Of a DNA stretch of 43,432 nt, positions 36,429 to 43,432 are shown in pieces; position 1 is the stretch's first letter, and each line of letters begins with the position of its first letter. A program made the translations under genes and the position numbers. The stretch covers positions 1 to 43,432 of the forward strand of contig NZ_PSRR01000025.1 of NCBI RefSeq assembly GCF_004296405.1. The letters are read 5' to 3'. Under the pieces are notes generated by a model. The model made no database searches, was not told where the DNA came from, and saw only the letters and a program-made list of their open reading frames with translations. Source of the stretch: Bradyrhizobium sp. Leo170. Lineage in GTDB: Bacteria; Pseudomonadota; Alphaproteobacteria; Rhizobiales; Xanthobacteraceae.

Positions 36429-37178
36429 TCAGTACTTCGCGATAAGCGGAGCGCCGCCGAAGCCGAACTTGTAGTTCAAGCGGACGGTGACGAGGTCGGC
36501 GTCCTGCTTGATGTCGTCGATACGCGTCACGCCGAGAATCGGGCTGACGAAGGTGTGGCTCTCGGTGTCGAGGAACAGATGGTTGTATTCGACGCCAGCC
36601 GACCAGCCGGGAGCGAAGGCGAATTCGACGCCGGCGCCGACGGTGCCACCCCAACGGGTCTTTTCGACGCTATCAAGGGTCACGCCAAGGACCGAGCCCT
36701 CGTGCTTGCTGTTGGTGACCGCAGCACCGCCCTTCGCGTAGAGCAGCACGTTGTTCCAGGCGTAACCGACCTGGCCGGTGATCAGGCCGAAGGCATCGAT
36801 CTTGGAGCGATTGGTGACAGCAGGTGCAATGAGGCTGACGTTCGAGCCGCTGAAGTCGGCCCAGTTGCCCTGGCCTTCGACACCGAACACCCAGTTGCCG
36901 GCCTGCCAGCGATAGCCGAGCTGGCCACCGACCGTACCGCCGGTCGCATCATGGGAACCTTCACCGACGCCGAAACCGAAGACCGACGTGTTGGTCCAGG
37001 TGTTGTGGCTCGAGCCCCAGCCGCCGTTGACGCCGATGTAGAAGCCGCTCCAGTCGTAAATGGCGGCGACCATCGGCGGAGCCTTGGTGTAAGGACGCGC
37101 GGCGAGATCCGCGGCGACCGCGGGCGCAGCGGCGCCAAGGGCGACCAAGCTCGCCGTTACAAGCAAAACCTTTTTCAT
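36429..37178 (-). CDS. Opacity-type outer-membrane beta-barrel protein (Omp25/RopB-like)
   Basis: A 249-residue barrel with a signal peptide (MKKVLLVTASLVALGAAAPAVA, cut before ADLAARP). The mature start ARPYTKAPPMVAAIYDWSGFYIGVNGGWG, the GGQLGYRWQAGNWVFGVEG strand pair, and the YNHLFLDTESHTF and VTVRLNYKFGF end are typical of the Omp25/31-like family of Rhizobiales, whose barrels stabilise the outer membrane. The final residue Tyr follows a Phe-rich beta-signal. ATG 37178 has CGGGAAA upstream. Its own terminator indicates a single-gene unit; such genes are highly expressed. Confidence 0.9.
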   Translation of the reverse strand: MKKVLLVTASLVALGAAAPAVAADLAARPYTKAPPMVAAIYDWSGFYIGVNGGWGSSHNTWTNTSVFGFGVGEGSHDATGGTVGGQLGYRWQAGNWVFGVEGQGNWADFSGSNVSLIAPAVTNRSKIDAFGLITGQVGYAWNNVLLYAKGGAAVTNSKHEGSVLGVTLDSVEKTRWGGTVGAGVEFAFAPGWSAGVEYNHLFLDTESHTFVSPILGVTRIDDIKQDADLVTVRLNYKFGFGGAPLIAKY

Positions 37179-37474
37179 TTTTATTTCCCGTTCCAGATGT
37201 GATGACCCCACGGTCTTCACGCGCCTCAATAAACAGGGTTCCTCAAAATTGCTGTAACTTGGCTGCAACAGATGCGGTGAAACGATTCTGACGAAAACGT
37301 GAGTTAATGTTGTATTACTTACACTTAGCCCCGAAGATCGTACCGTTCCCCTGCCACAAAAAATTCACACTTCGGCCTTCGCCACACTCCTTGTGTTGCA
37401 TATTTGTTTGACGTCCTCTCGGTTGTACGGCTTGGATCGGCTGACGAGCGACGAGCTGCGATCAAGGAGAAGAG

Positions 37475-37771
37475 ATGCGCAACGTAATCTTGGTTTTGTC
37501 CGCGGCCGCGGGGATCGGCACCCTTGGAACCGCGCCGGCCGCAGCGGTCGGCACGCGCTATCCATTCTGTATCCAGGGGAACGAACATCCCGGGCTCAGC
37601 AACTGCACCTTCACCAGCTACGAGCAATGCCAGGCAACGGCGTCTGGGCGCTTCCTGTGGTGCGTTCCCAACCCCTTCTATGCCGGCGACAGCAACGGCC
37701 GGCGGGCTTCGCGCCGTCCTCTGCCGCCGCCCCAGCCCGTAGTCCCCTTCTTCGAGCCTTTCAACGATTGA
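37475..37771 (+). CDS. DUF3551 secreted protein, copy 1
   Basis: A 98-residue protein with a signal peptide (to about APAAA) and the DUF3551 pattern: YPFCIQ, NCTFTSYEQCQATASGR, WCVPNPFY, in which four cysteines may form disulphides in the periplasm. A Pro-rich tail follows. CAAGGAGAAG is an excellent ribosome site before the ATG. The family is abundant in Bradyrhizobium but its function is unknown. Copy 2 lies 140 nt downstream. Confidence 0.8.
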   Translation: MRNVILVLSAAAGIGTLGTAPAAAVGTRYPFCIQGNEHPGLSNCTFTSYEQCQATASGRFLWCVPNPFYAGDSNGRRASRRPLPPPQPVVPFFEPFND

Positions 37772-37910
37772 GTCGGAGCGCACCTCCGCTCCGCGAAGGG
37801 CAAATGATCGGCGCGGGAACGTGACTTGACGGTCCCGCCCGCGAATACTCTGTTCCGAGTGGGGTTAGCGATGGGAGGACGGAATAGTCGTCCTGACGCG
37901 GGAGGAACCG

Positions 37911-38204
37911 ATGCGCATTCCGATGTTGGCGATCCTGACGCTTGGCGCGGTCGCGGCGGCATCATCCGCCCGCGCGCAGATCTATGACCCGAATTATCCG
38001 GTCTGCCTGCACGTCTACGGCCCCGTCACCTACTACGAATGCAGCTACACCTCGCTGCCCCAATGCGCGATGTCCGCGTCGGGCCGGGCGGCCCAATGCG
38101 TGGTCAATCCTTACGCGGCCAACGCCTACCCTTATCCTTACGCGGCTAACGCGTATGTCGATTCGTCACCGCGGCGTCACAAACGCTATCGCCGGGCCTA
38201 CTGA
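37911..38204 (+). CDS. DUF3551 secreted protein, copy 2
   Basis: A 97-residue protein with a signal peptide ending ASSARA, the YPVCLHVYGPV...YYECSYTSLPQCAMSASGRAAQCVVNP core and a tail that holds the repeated unit PYAANAY twice, then basic residues (RRHKRYRRAY). The four cysteines match copy 1. GCGGGAGGAACCG precedes the ATG. The two genes may be a tandem duplication; they differ widely in their tails. Function is unknown. Confidence 0.8.
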   Translation: MRIPMLAILTLGAVAAASSARAQIYDPNYPVCLHVYGPVTYYECSYTSLPQCAMSASGRAAQCVVNPYAANAYPYPYAANAYVDSSPRRHKRYRRAY

Positions 38205-38214
38205 ACCCCTGTCC

Positions 38215-38912
38215 TTAATCAAGCTCGACCACCTGCCCGTTCGCCAGCGACACGCGGCGGTCCATTCGGGCGGCAAGGTCCATGTTGTGGGTCGCGATCA
38301 GCATCGCCACCCGCGTCGCCTTCACCAGTTGCATCAGCGCGTTGAAGACGTGGTCAGCAGTCTGCGGATCAAGGTTCCCGGTCGGCTCGTCGGCCAACAG
38401 CGCCCGTGGCGCGTTCGCGACCGCGCGCGCAATCGCGACCCGCTGCTGCTCACCGCCGGAAAGCTCGCCGGCCGATGCTTGATGCGGTCGCCGAGGCCGA
38501 GATAGGACAAGATCTCGGTCGAGCGTTTCACGGTCTCGGAGCGTTTGAGGCCGCGGATCATCTGCGGCAGCATCACGTTCTCCAGCGCGGAGAATTCCGG
38601 CAACAGCCGGTGCGACTGATAGACGAAACCAATATCGGTGCGGCGGATCTGGGTGCGATCGATATCCGACATTTGCGAGGTCGGCGTGCCCCCGACATAG
38701 ACTTCGCCGTCGTCGGGGGTCTCGAGCAGGCCCGCGATGTGCAGGAGCGTCGATTTGCCCGAGCCGGACGGCGCCACCAGCGCCACGGACTGTCCCGGCC
38801 ACAGCGCGAGCTTGGCGCCGTCCAGAATCGTCAGCGTCGCCTCACCCTGCCGGTACTGGCGCTTGATGTCGTGGAGATAGATGACCGGCACATCTTGCGC
38901 CCCCTCCGCCAT
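38215..38912 (-). pseudogene. lolD: lolD, with a one-base frameshift
   Basis: ATPase of the LolCDE complex that extracts lipoproteins from the inner membrane. The first 149 codons read normally: Walker [10 protein letters not shown] (47-55), the Q-loop region [22 protein letters not shown] (from about 96). The second part, [15 protein letters not shown] (signature) and [14 protein letters not shown] (Walker B) to the end, is in another frame. The break is near 38463-38472, where one G is missing relative to the family's [12 protein letters not shown]. The 698-nt span is one base short of 233 codons. Because Lol transport is essential, an assembly error is likely unless a second lolD exists. 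The start ATG 38912 lies 8 nt after the lolC/E stop. Confidence 0.85.
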
Positions 38913-38920
38913 CTCAGCCC

Positions 38921-40201
38921 TCACTCGTAGCGCAGTGCTTCGACGGGATCGAGCCGCGCGGCCCGCCACGACGGATAAAGCGTCGCCAAGAACGACAGCG
39001 TCAGCGCCATGATGACGACGGCCGTGGTTTCGCCGAAATCGATCTCGGCCGGCAGCTTCGACAGGAAGTAGAGCGTCGGGTCGAACAATTCGGTGCTGGT
39101 GAGCCAGGACAGGAATTGCCGGATCGATTCGATGTTCACGCAGATCAGCATGCCCACGAGGAAACCGACGATGGTGCCCACGACACCGATCGAGGCGCCC
39201 GTGATCAGGAAGATGCGCATGATCGATCCTTGCGAGGCGCCCATCGTGCGCAGGATCGCGATATCCTGTCCCTTGTCCTTTACCAGCATGATCAGGCCGG
39301 AGACGATGTTGAGCGCCGCGACCAATACGATCATGGTCAGGATCAGGAACATCACGTTGCGCTCGACCTGCAGCGCGTTGAAGAAGGTCGAGTTGCGCTG
39401 CCGCCAATCGACCAGGAACACCGGCCGTCCCGCGGCTTCCGTCACGGTCTTGCGAAACGTGTCGATGCGATCGGGATTGGTGGTGAATATCTCGATCGCG
39501 GTGACGTCATTGTTGCGGTTGAAATAGGCCTGCGATTCCGCAAGCGGCATGAACACGAAACCCGAGTCATATTCGGACATGCCGATCTCGAACACCGCCG
39601 CGATCTTGTAAGGCTTTATGCGCGGCGTCGTCCCCATCGGCGTCACCGCACCGCGCGGGGCCACCAGGGTGATGCTGTCGCCGGCATGCAGCGACAATTG
39701 ATCGGCCAGGCGGCGGCCGATCGCGACCCCCTGCCCTTCGTCGAAATTCTCGAGGCTGCCCTGCTTGATGTTCTTCGCGATCGAGAACAGGTTGTTGAGA
39801 TCTTCCGCCCGCATGCCACGCACGAGCACGCCGGAGGCATTGAAGGCGGAGGACGCCAGCGCCTGGCCGTCCACCACCGGCGCCGCAAGCCGGACACCCT
39901 GCACCTGGCTGATGCGCTCGGCGACATCCTTCCAGTCGGTGAGTGGCGATTCCAGCGGCTGGACCAGGAGATGGCCATTGAGGCCGAGGATCTTGTCGAG
40001 CAATTCCTTGCGGAAGCCGTTCATCACGGCCATCACCACGATCAGCGTGGCGACGCCGAGCATGATGCCGAGAAAGGAAAAGCCGGCAATCACGGAAATG
40101 AAACCTTCCCTGCGACGCGCCCGCAGGTAACGTCCGGACAGCAGCCATTCGAAGGGCGCAAAAGGCGGGGTGCGGACTTTTTCGGTCATGGCCTCATCCA
40201 T
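38921..40201 (-). CDS. lolC: Lipoprotein-releasing ABC transporter permease (LolC/LolE)
   Basis: A 426-residue permease. An N-terminal helix ([32 protein letters not shown]) is followed by the large periplasmic domain (about residues 70-275, [15 protein letters not shown], with [23 protein letters not shown] near the end) and three C-terminal helices with the [29 protein letters not shown] end. This is the classical LolC/E layout; alphaproteobacteria often have a single such permease acting as a homodimer with LolD. ATG 40201 (or 40189) is taken; upstream in-frame codons lack ribosome sites. lolD follows, 8 nt apart. Confidence 0.93.
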   Translation of the reverse strand: MDEAMTEKVRTPPFAPFEWLLSGRYLRARRREGFISVIAGFSFLGIMLGVATLIVVMAVMNGFRKELLDKILGLNGHLLVQPLESPLTDWKDVAERISQVQGVRLAAPVVDGQALASSAFNASGVLVRGMRAEDLNNLFSIAKNIKQGSLENFDEGQGVAIGRRLADQLSLHAGDSITLVAPRGAVTPMGTTPRIKPYKIAAVFEIGMSEYDSGFVFMPLAESQAYFNRNNDVTAIEIFTTNPDRIDTFRKTVTEAAGRPVFLVDWRQRNSTFFNALQVERNVMFLILTMIVLVAALNIVSGLIMLVKDKGQDIAILRTMGASQGSIMRIFLITGASIGVVGTIVGFLVGMLICVNIESIRQFLSWLTSTELFDPTLYFLSKLPAEIDFGETTAVVIMALTLSFLATLYPSWRAARLDPVEALRYE

Positions 40202-40275
40202 GTGTCGATAATCCCATGATTCGGGGCCAAATGTGGCCGGACTGGCCAACCGCACGCGGGTGCGGTGGATAAACG

Positions 40276-41595
40276 CTATCCCGCGATCTTCACAAGCGCG
40301 TCGTCGAGCGTGAGGTTCTCGCGCGTGCCGTCGCTGCGCCGCTTGATCTCGACTTTGCCTTCGGCAAGGCCTTTCGGGCCGACCAGGACCTGCCAGGGGA
40401 TGCCGATCAGGTCGGCGGCGGCGAATTTCGCGCCGGCGCGCTGATCAGTATCGTCATAGAGCACGTCGACGCCCTTGGCCTTCAAATCCGCGTAGAGCTT
40501 TTCGCAGGCCGCATCAACGGCGGCATCGCCCTGCTTCAGGTTCAGGATCGCCGCCTTGAACGGCGCAACCGCTTCCGGCCATTTGATGCCGGCATCATCG
40601 TGGCAGGCCTCGATGATGGCGCCGACCAGCCGCGAGACGCCGACGCCATAGGAACCGCCATGGATCGGCACTTCCGCGCCGTCGGGGCCCGCGACCAGCG
40701 CCTTCATGCTGTCGGAATATTTGGTGCCGAAATAGAAGATCTGGCCGACCTCGATGCCACGCGTATGCACCCGCTTCTCCGCCGGCACCTCACTCTCGAA
40801 GCGCGCGGCGTCATGGACGTCCTCGGTCGCGGCATAGACCGAGGTCCACTGCTTGATGATGTCAGTGAGATCGCCGTCGTAGTCCACATCATCGGGCGGA
40901 ATCGGCAAATCGAGCACGTCGCTGTTGCAGAACACGCCGGACTCGCCGGTCTCCGCCAGCACGATGAATTCATGGCTCAAGTCGCCGCCGATCGGCCCGG
41001 TTTCGGCGCGCATCGGGATCGCCTTCAGCCCCATCCGCGCAAACGTGCGCAGGTAAGCGACGAACATCCTGTTGTAGGTGCGCCGCGCGCCGGCCTCGTC
41101 GAGATCGAAGGAATAGGCGTCCTTCATCAGGAACTCGCGGCCGCGCATCACGCCGAACCGCGGGCGCTGCTCGTCGCGGAACTTCCACTGGATGTGATAG
41201 AGATTGAGCGGCAGGCTCTTATACGACTTCACATAGGCACGGAAGATTTCCGTGATCATTTCTTCGTTGGTCGGCCCGTAAAGCAGCTCGCGCTTGTGGC
41301 GGTCGGTGATGCGCAGCATTTCCGGGCCGTAGGCGTCGTAGCGGCCGCTCTCGCGCCAGAGGTCGGCGAGTTGCAGGGTCGGCATCATCAGTTCCAGCGC
41401 GCCGGCGCGGTCCTGCTCCTCGCGCACGATCTGCTCGATCTTCTGCAGGACCTTGAAGCCGAGCGGCAGCCAGGCATAGATGCCCGCGGCCTCCTGCCGG
41501 ATCATGCCGGCGCGCAGCATCAGGCGATGCGAGACGATCTCCGCCTCTTTCGGGTTTTCTTTCAGGATAGGCAGGAAAAACCGCGACAATCGCAT
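40276..41595 (-). CDS. proS: Prolyl-tRNA synthetase, short form
   Basis: A 439-residue class II synthetase. Motif 1 ([22 protein letters not shown] region), motif 2 ([25 protein letters not shown]) and motif 3 ([16 protein letters not shown]) are intact, with a C-terminal anticodon-binding domain ([25 protein letters not shown]). The editing insertion between motifs 2 and 3 of the E. coli-type enzyme (about 570 residues) is absent, as usual in alphaproteobacteria, so editing in trans may be needed. It precedes lolC on the same strand by 74 nt. Confidence 0.96.
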   Translation of the reverse strand: MRLSRFFLPILKENPKEAEIVSHRLMLRAGMIRQEAAGIYAWLPLGFKVLQKIEQIVREEQDRAGALELMMPTLQLADLWRESGRYDAYGPEMLRITDRHKRELLYGPTNEEMITEIFRAYVKSYKSLPLNLYHIQWKFRDEQRPRFGVMRGREFLMKDAYSFDLDEAGARRTYNRMFVAYLRTFARMGLKAIPMRAETGPIGGDLSHEFIVLAETGESGVFCNSDVLDLPIPPDDVDYDGDLTDIIKQWTSVYAATEDVHDAARFESEVPAEKRVHTRGIEVGQIFYFGTKYSDSMKALVAGPDGAEVPIHGGSYGVGVSRLVGAIIEACHDDAGIKWPEAVAPFKAAILNLKQGDAAVDAACEKLYADLKAKGVDVLYDDTDQRAGAKFAAADLIGIPWQVLVGPKGLAEGKVEIKRRSDGTRENLTLDDALVKIAG

Positions 41596-41896
41596 GGGCG
41601 CACTCAGGAATCAGTTGAGGAGGCAAGAGAAACGCAGTGAAACCGGATCGGATACGAAAACACAAGGCCGGTACTTGCGAAAAAGCCGCCAAATAAGCCG
41701 ATTTGCGGGCATTGCGCCGATTTGTAATGAGATCGCCGGGGGTGGGTAAAGCAAACCTTACCGGACGTTCACCCTAAATCTGGCCGACCTGTAGGGTGGG
41801 CAAAGCGCAGCGTGCCCACCATCAAACATTCCACTCGTAGCGGTGGGCACGCTGCGCTTTGCCCACCCTACAACCTCAAGCGCCTCTTGCCCGGCC
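41596..41896. other. Intergenic region with large inverted repeat
   Basis: 301 nt between proS and the PCuAC gene, both on the minus strand. It holds the proS upstream region (41596 to about 41785) and the 31-bp inverted repeat at 41790-41872. No gene is supported here. Confidence 0.4.
41790..41872. repeat. 31-bp perfect inverted repeat (REP-like)
   Basis: Two perfect 31-nt arms (41790-41820 and 41842-41872; outer ends TGTAGGGTGGGC and GCCCACCCTACA) flank a 21-nt loop. As RNA or cruciform it would be extremely stable. The GTAGGGTGGGCAAAG unit looks like the short dispersed repeats of Bradyrhizobium, probably mobile. It sits 24 nt after the PCuAC gene stop and could act as its terminator. Confidence 0.85.
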
Positions 41897-42427
41897 TCAC
41901 ATCTTGCTGCCGGAATGATCGTGCGACTTCTTCATCTCCATGTGACTGCCATGGTCGCCGCCCGGCGCCGTCGCTCCGACAGCCTGCACGTCGAGCGACA
42001 ATGTCACCTTGCCCGCCTTCTCGAATTCGAGCGTGACCGGCACTGTGTCGCCCTGCTTCAGTGGATTCTTCAGGTCGAACATCATCAGATGATAGCCGCC
42101 GGGCGCGAGCTTGACGGTCTTGCCGGGCTCGATCACGAGACCCTTCTCCAACGGGCGCATCTTCATCACGCCGTTCTCCGTCGCCATCTCATGCACCTCG
42201 AGCTTGCCGGCGATATCGCCGGAGGCCCCCACCAGCCGGTCCGGTGACGAGCCCTTGTTCTCGATCGTGAGATAGCCGCCAGCGACCTTCGCGCCGCTCG
42301 GCGTCGCCCGGCTCCAAGCCTGGCTGATGACGAGATCGCCGGCCTTGATGTCTTCGGCCTGCGCCGGGACACCGAGCAAGATGGCCAGGAGAGGAGCGAG
42401 CGTAATGATGGAAGAGCGTTTTTTCAT
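41897..42427 (-). CDS. PCuAC periplasmic copper chaperone
   Basis: A 176-residue secreted protein (signal peptide to PAQA) of the PCuAC/DUF461 family, which delivers Cu(I) to the CuA or CuB centres of cytochrome oxidases. The binding ligands are visible: His79 and Met81 (VHEM), Met90, then His113 and Met115 in GGYHLMM. The tail (DHGSHMEMKKSHDHSGS) is also rich in His and Met and may bind copper too. It lies 31 nt after the TlpA-like gene, so the three minus-strand genes here form an operon. Confidence 0.92.
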   Translation of the reverse strand: MKKRSSIITLAPLLAILLGVPAQAEDIKAGDLVISQAWSRATPSGAKVAGGYLTIENKGSSPDRLVGASGDIAGKLEVHEMATENGVMKMRPLEKGLVIEPGKTVKLAPGGYHLMMFDLKNPLKQGDTVPVTLEFEKAGKVTLSLDVQAVGATAPGGDHGSHMEMKKSHDHSGSKM

Positions 42428-42458
42428 GTTGTTCTATCCCGTATTTCAGATTGACTTG

Positions 42459-42962
42459 TTATCTTGATCCCGTCGTCGCGGCCTGTCCTTGTGCCCATTT
42501 GTCGAGCTCCGGCATCTCGGCCGCTCCCTCGATCGTCGTGACTGCGCCGCCGCGCGCGATCAGCATCGTGCGCGGAATATCGCCCTGCCAGGCCGGATCG
42601 ATTTCAAATCGCAGCCGATCGGCAAAGCCATCGCTGAACATCCAGTTCTCGGCCGCGGAGAGCCCCGCTTTCTGCAGCATCGATTGCGTCGCCTCCGGGA
42701 GATTGGGCACCAGGTCCGCACTGATCGTGACCACATCGATTCCAGGATGGTCCTTCATGAACTTGCCGAGTTGGGGTAACTCGACCTTGCACGGACCACA
42801 GGTCACGCCCCAGAAATGAACCAGGGTAGGACGACCGGCGTGTGAACGCAGAATCTGCTGCCAGCTTCCGCGTTCGAATAACTTGAGCTCGGCGTCCTCC
42901 GCGGTTGCTGCGGCGGAAAGCGTCCCCAACAGAAATGCTGCGGCAAGCAGTTCGCGTTTCAT
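42459..42962 (-). CDS. TlpA-like periplasmic thioredoxin
   Basis: A 167-residue protein with a signal peptide (MKRELLAAAFLLGTLSAAATA) and a thioredoxin-like fold with the active site Cys55-Gly-Pro-Cys58 (WGVTCGPCKVELP). Such proteins reduce or hold periplasmic cysteines, for instance those of copper chaperones and cytochrome oxidase subunit II. The ATG overlaps the stop of the upstream Asp-box gene by four bases (ATGA). The next gene, PCuAC, is a copper chaperone, which fits TlpA/ScoI-type oxidase maturation. Confidence 0.88.
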   Translation of the reverse strand: MKRELLAAAFLLGTLSAAATAEDAELKLFERGSWQQILRSHAGRPTLVHFWGVTCGPCKVELPQLGKFMKDHPGIDVVTISADLVPNLPEATQSMLQKAGLSAAENWMFSDGFADRLRFEIDPAWQGDIPRTMLIARGGAVTTIEGAAEMPELDKWAQGQAATTGSR

Positions 42963-43432
42963 GGCTCTCTCTCGATTGGTTGGAAACGGTATCCATCGGC
43001 CTTCGTCATCCAGGAGAGATAGATTCGCCGGCTGTCCGAGACGAGCAGCGGATGGTCGGAATTGTCGGTCGTGCTGGCGATCACCCTGGATGTCGACCAG
43101 GTCGCTCCATCATCCTGTGACGTCATCAGCTTCACCTCGGTCTTCTCGCCGTCGAACTCCTTCCAGACCATCACAAGCCCATCCGGTCCGGCGATGACCT
43201 GAGGCCGCGACGGGCTTCGGCCAGGCTCGCCGATCGGCAGTGGACCCGAGAAGGTTTTCCCGCCGTCGGTCGAGCGCGCATAGAACAGCCCCTTACGCGC
43301 CTTGCCGTTCGTGTACCAGGCGACATGATAGGTTCCGTTCGGCGAGATTGACAGGCTCGGTCCGTGATGCGGGCAGGCCGCGATTTGCCAGTCATCCCGG
43401 CTGACGCGGTGAACCTCCCCCGGCGAGGCCGG
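42959..43432 (-). CDS. Asp-box (sialidase/BNR-like) propeller protein, C-terminal part
   Basis: The last 157 residues of a gene that enters from the right edge. Two Asp boxes are seen: STDGGKTF (54-61) and SQDDGATW (105-112), each at a blade turn of a beta-propeller; the PHHGPSLSISPNGTYHVAWY and GLVMVWKEFDGEKTEVKL stretches are further blades. A CPHHG segment at 20-24 could bind metal. True sialidase function cannot be judged, as the catalytic half is outside the window. It is translationally coupled to the TlpA-like gene, so a role in periplasmic copper or redox handling is more likely than sugar cleavage. Confidence 0.8.
   Translation of the reverse strand, partial: PASPGEVHRVSRDDWQIAACPHHGPSLSISPNGTYHVAWYTNGKARKGLFYARSTDGGKTFSGPLPIGEPGRSPSRPQVIAGPDGLVMVWKEFDGEKTEVKLMTSQDDGATWSTSRVIASTTDNSDHPLLVSDSRRIYLSWMTKADGYRFQPIEREP

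Noticed and set aside
37304..37318. TTAA-N7-TTAC resembling a CtrA site upstream of the barrel gene
   Set aside because: One mismatch to TTAA-N7-TTAA, and AT-rich promoters give such matches by chance.
38334..39407. Single 357-codon frame containing the first part of LolD
   Set aside because: The upstream half is lolC in the wrong frame and the end runs past the frameshift; LolD itself starts at 38912.
39116..40219. 367-codon plus-strand frame opposite lolC
   Set aside because: Antisense shadow of the permease gene, dominated by Asp, His and Arg.

Overview
The window is GC-rich alphaproteobacterial DNA. Its gene set and order (rpsB-tsf-pyrH-frr-uppS-cdsA-dxr-rseP-bamA-lpxD-fabZ-lpxA-lpxI-lpxB, with dnaE, lolCD and proS nearby, LpxI instead of LpxH, two DUF3551 proteins and an Omp25-like barrel) point to Bradyrhizobium or a close relative in the Nitrobacteraceae. 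This assignment comes from family knowledge, not a database search. No tRNA, rRNA or CRISPR array was seen.

Layout. (1) 1-3416: one end of a foreign, phage-like element. It holds a small CxxC protein, a predicted HTH protein, a replication-initiator-like gene with palindromic iterons inside its coding sequence, and two tiny coupled genes behind a dyad operator. The element abuts comEC, which is cut after its conserved Phe-Gln and keeps only 408 residues plus 19 foreign ones. (2) 4641-9239: an accessory metabolic block with an MHS-type transporter, an SPW-repeat membrane protein, a 60-residue protein, a GSI-type glutamine synthetase and an NTF2-like protein. (3) 9251-16286: glnS and gltX (divergent), gltA, an OprB-like porin, an IS66 transposase remnant and a DUF3024-like gene. 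(4) 16449-31566: a minus-strand cluster of 14 genes running from translation (S2, EF-Ts) through UMP kinase, ribosome recycling, isoprenoid carrier, CDP-DAG and DXP pathway steps to envelope assembly (RseP, BamA) and lipid A (LpxD, FabZ, LpxA, LpxI, LpxB). Perfect hairpins sit between its first genes. (5) 31599-32178: a ParDE-like toxin-antitoxin locus whose toxin reading frame is broken. (6) 32214-36290: dnaE1 and, upstream of it, a 32-codon membrane miniprotein gene behind two alphaproteobacterial LexA boxes arranged head to head. (7) 36290-41595: small Zn-ribbon-like protein, outer-membrane barrel, two DUF3551 proteins, lolD (one-base frameshift), lolC/E and proS. (8) 41790-43432: a 31-bp perfect inverted repeat, then a copper-handling operon (Asp-box protein, TlpA-like thioredoxin, PCuAC chaperone) that runs off the right edge.

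How it fits together. Most of the window is housekeeping: protein synthesis coupled to envelope and lipid A construction. The unusual parts are the element that breaks comEC and carries a lambda-O-like origin arrangement, the SOS-controlled miniprotein next to dnaE, and three reading-frame lesions (comEC, parE-like, lolD).
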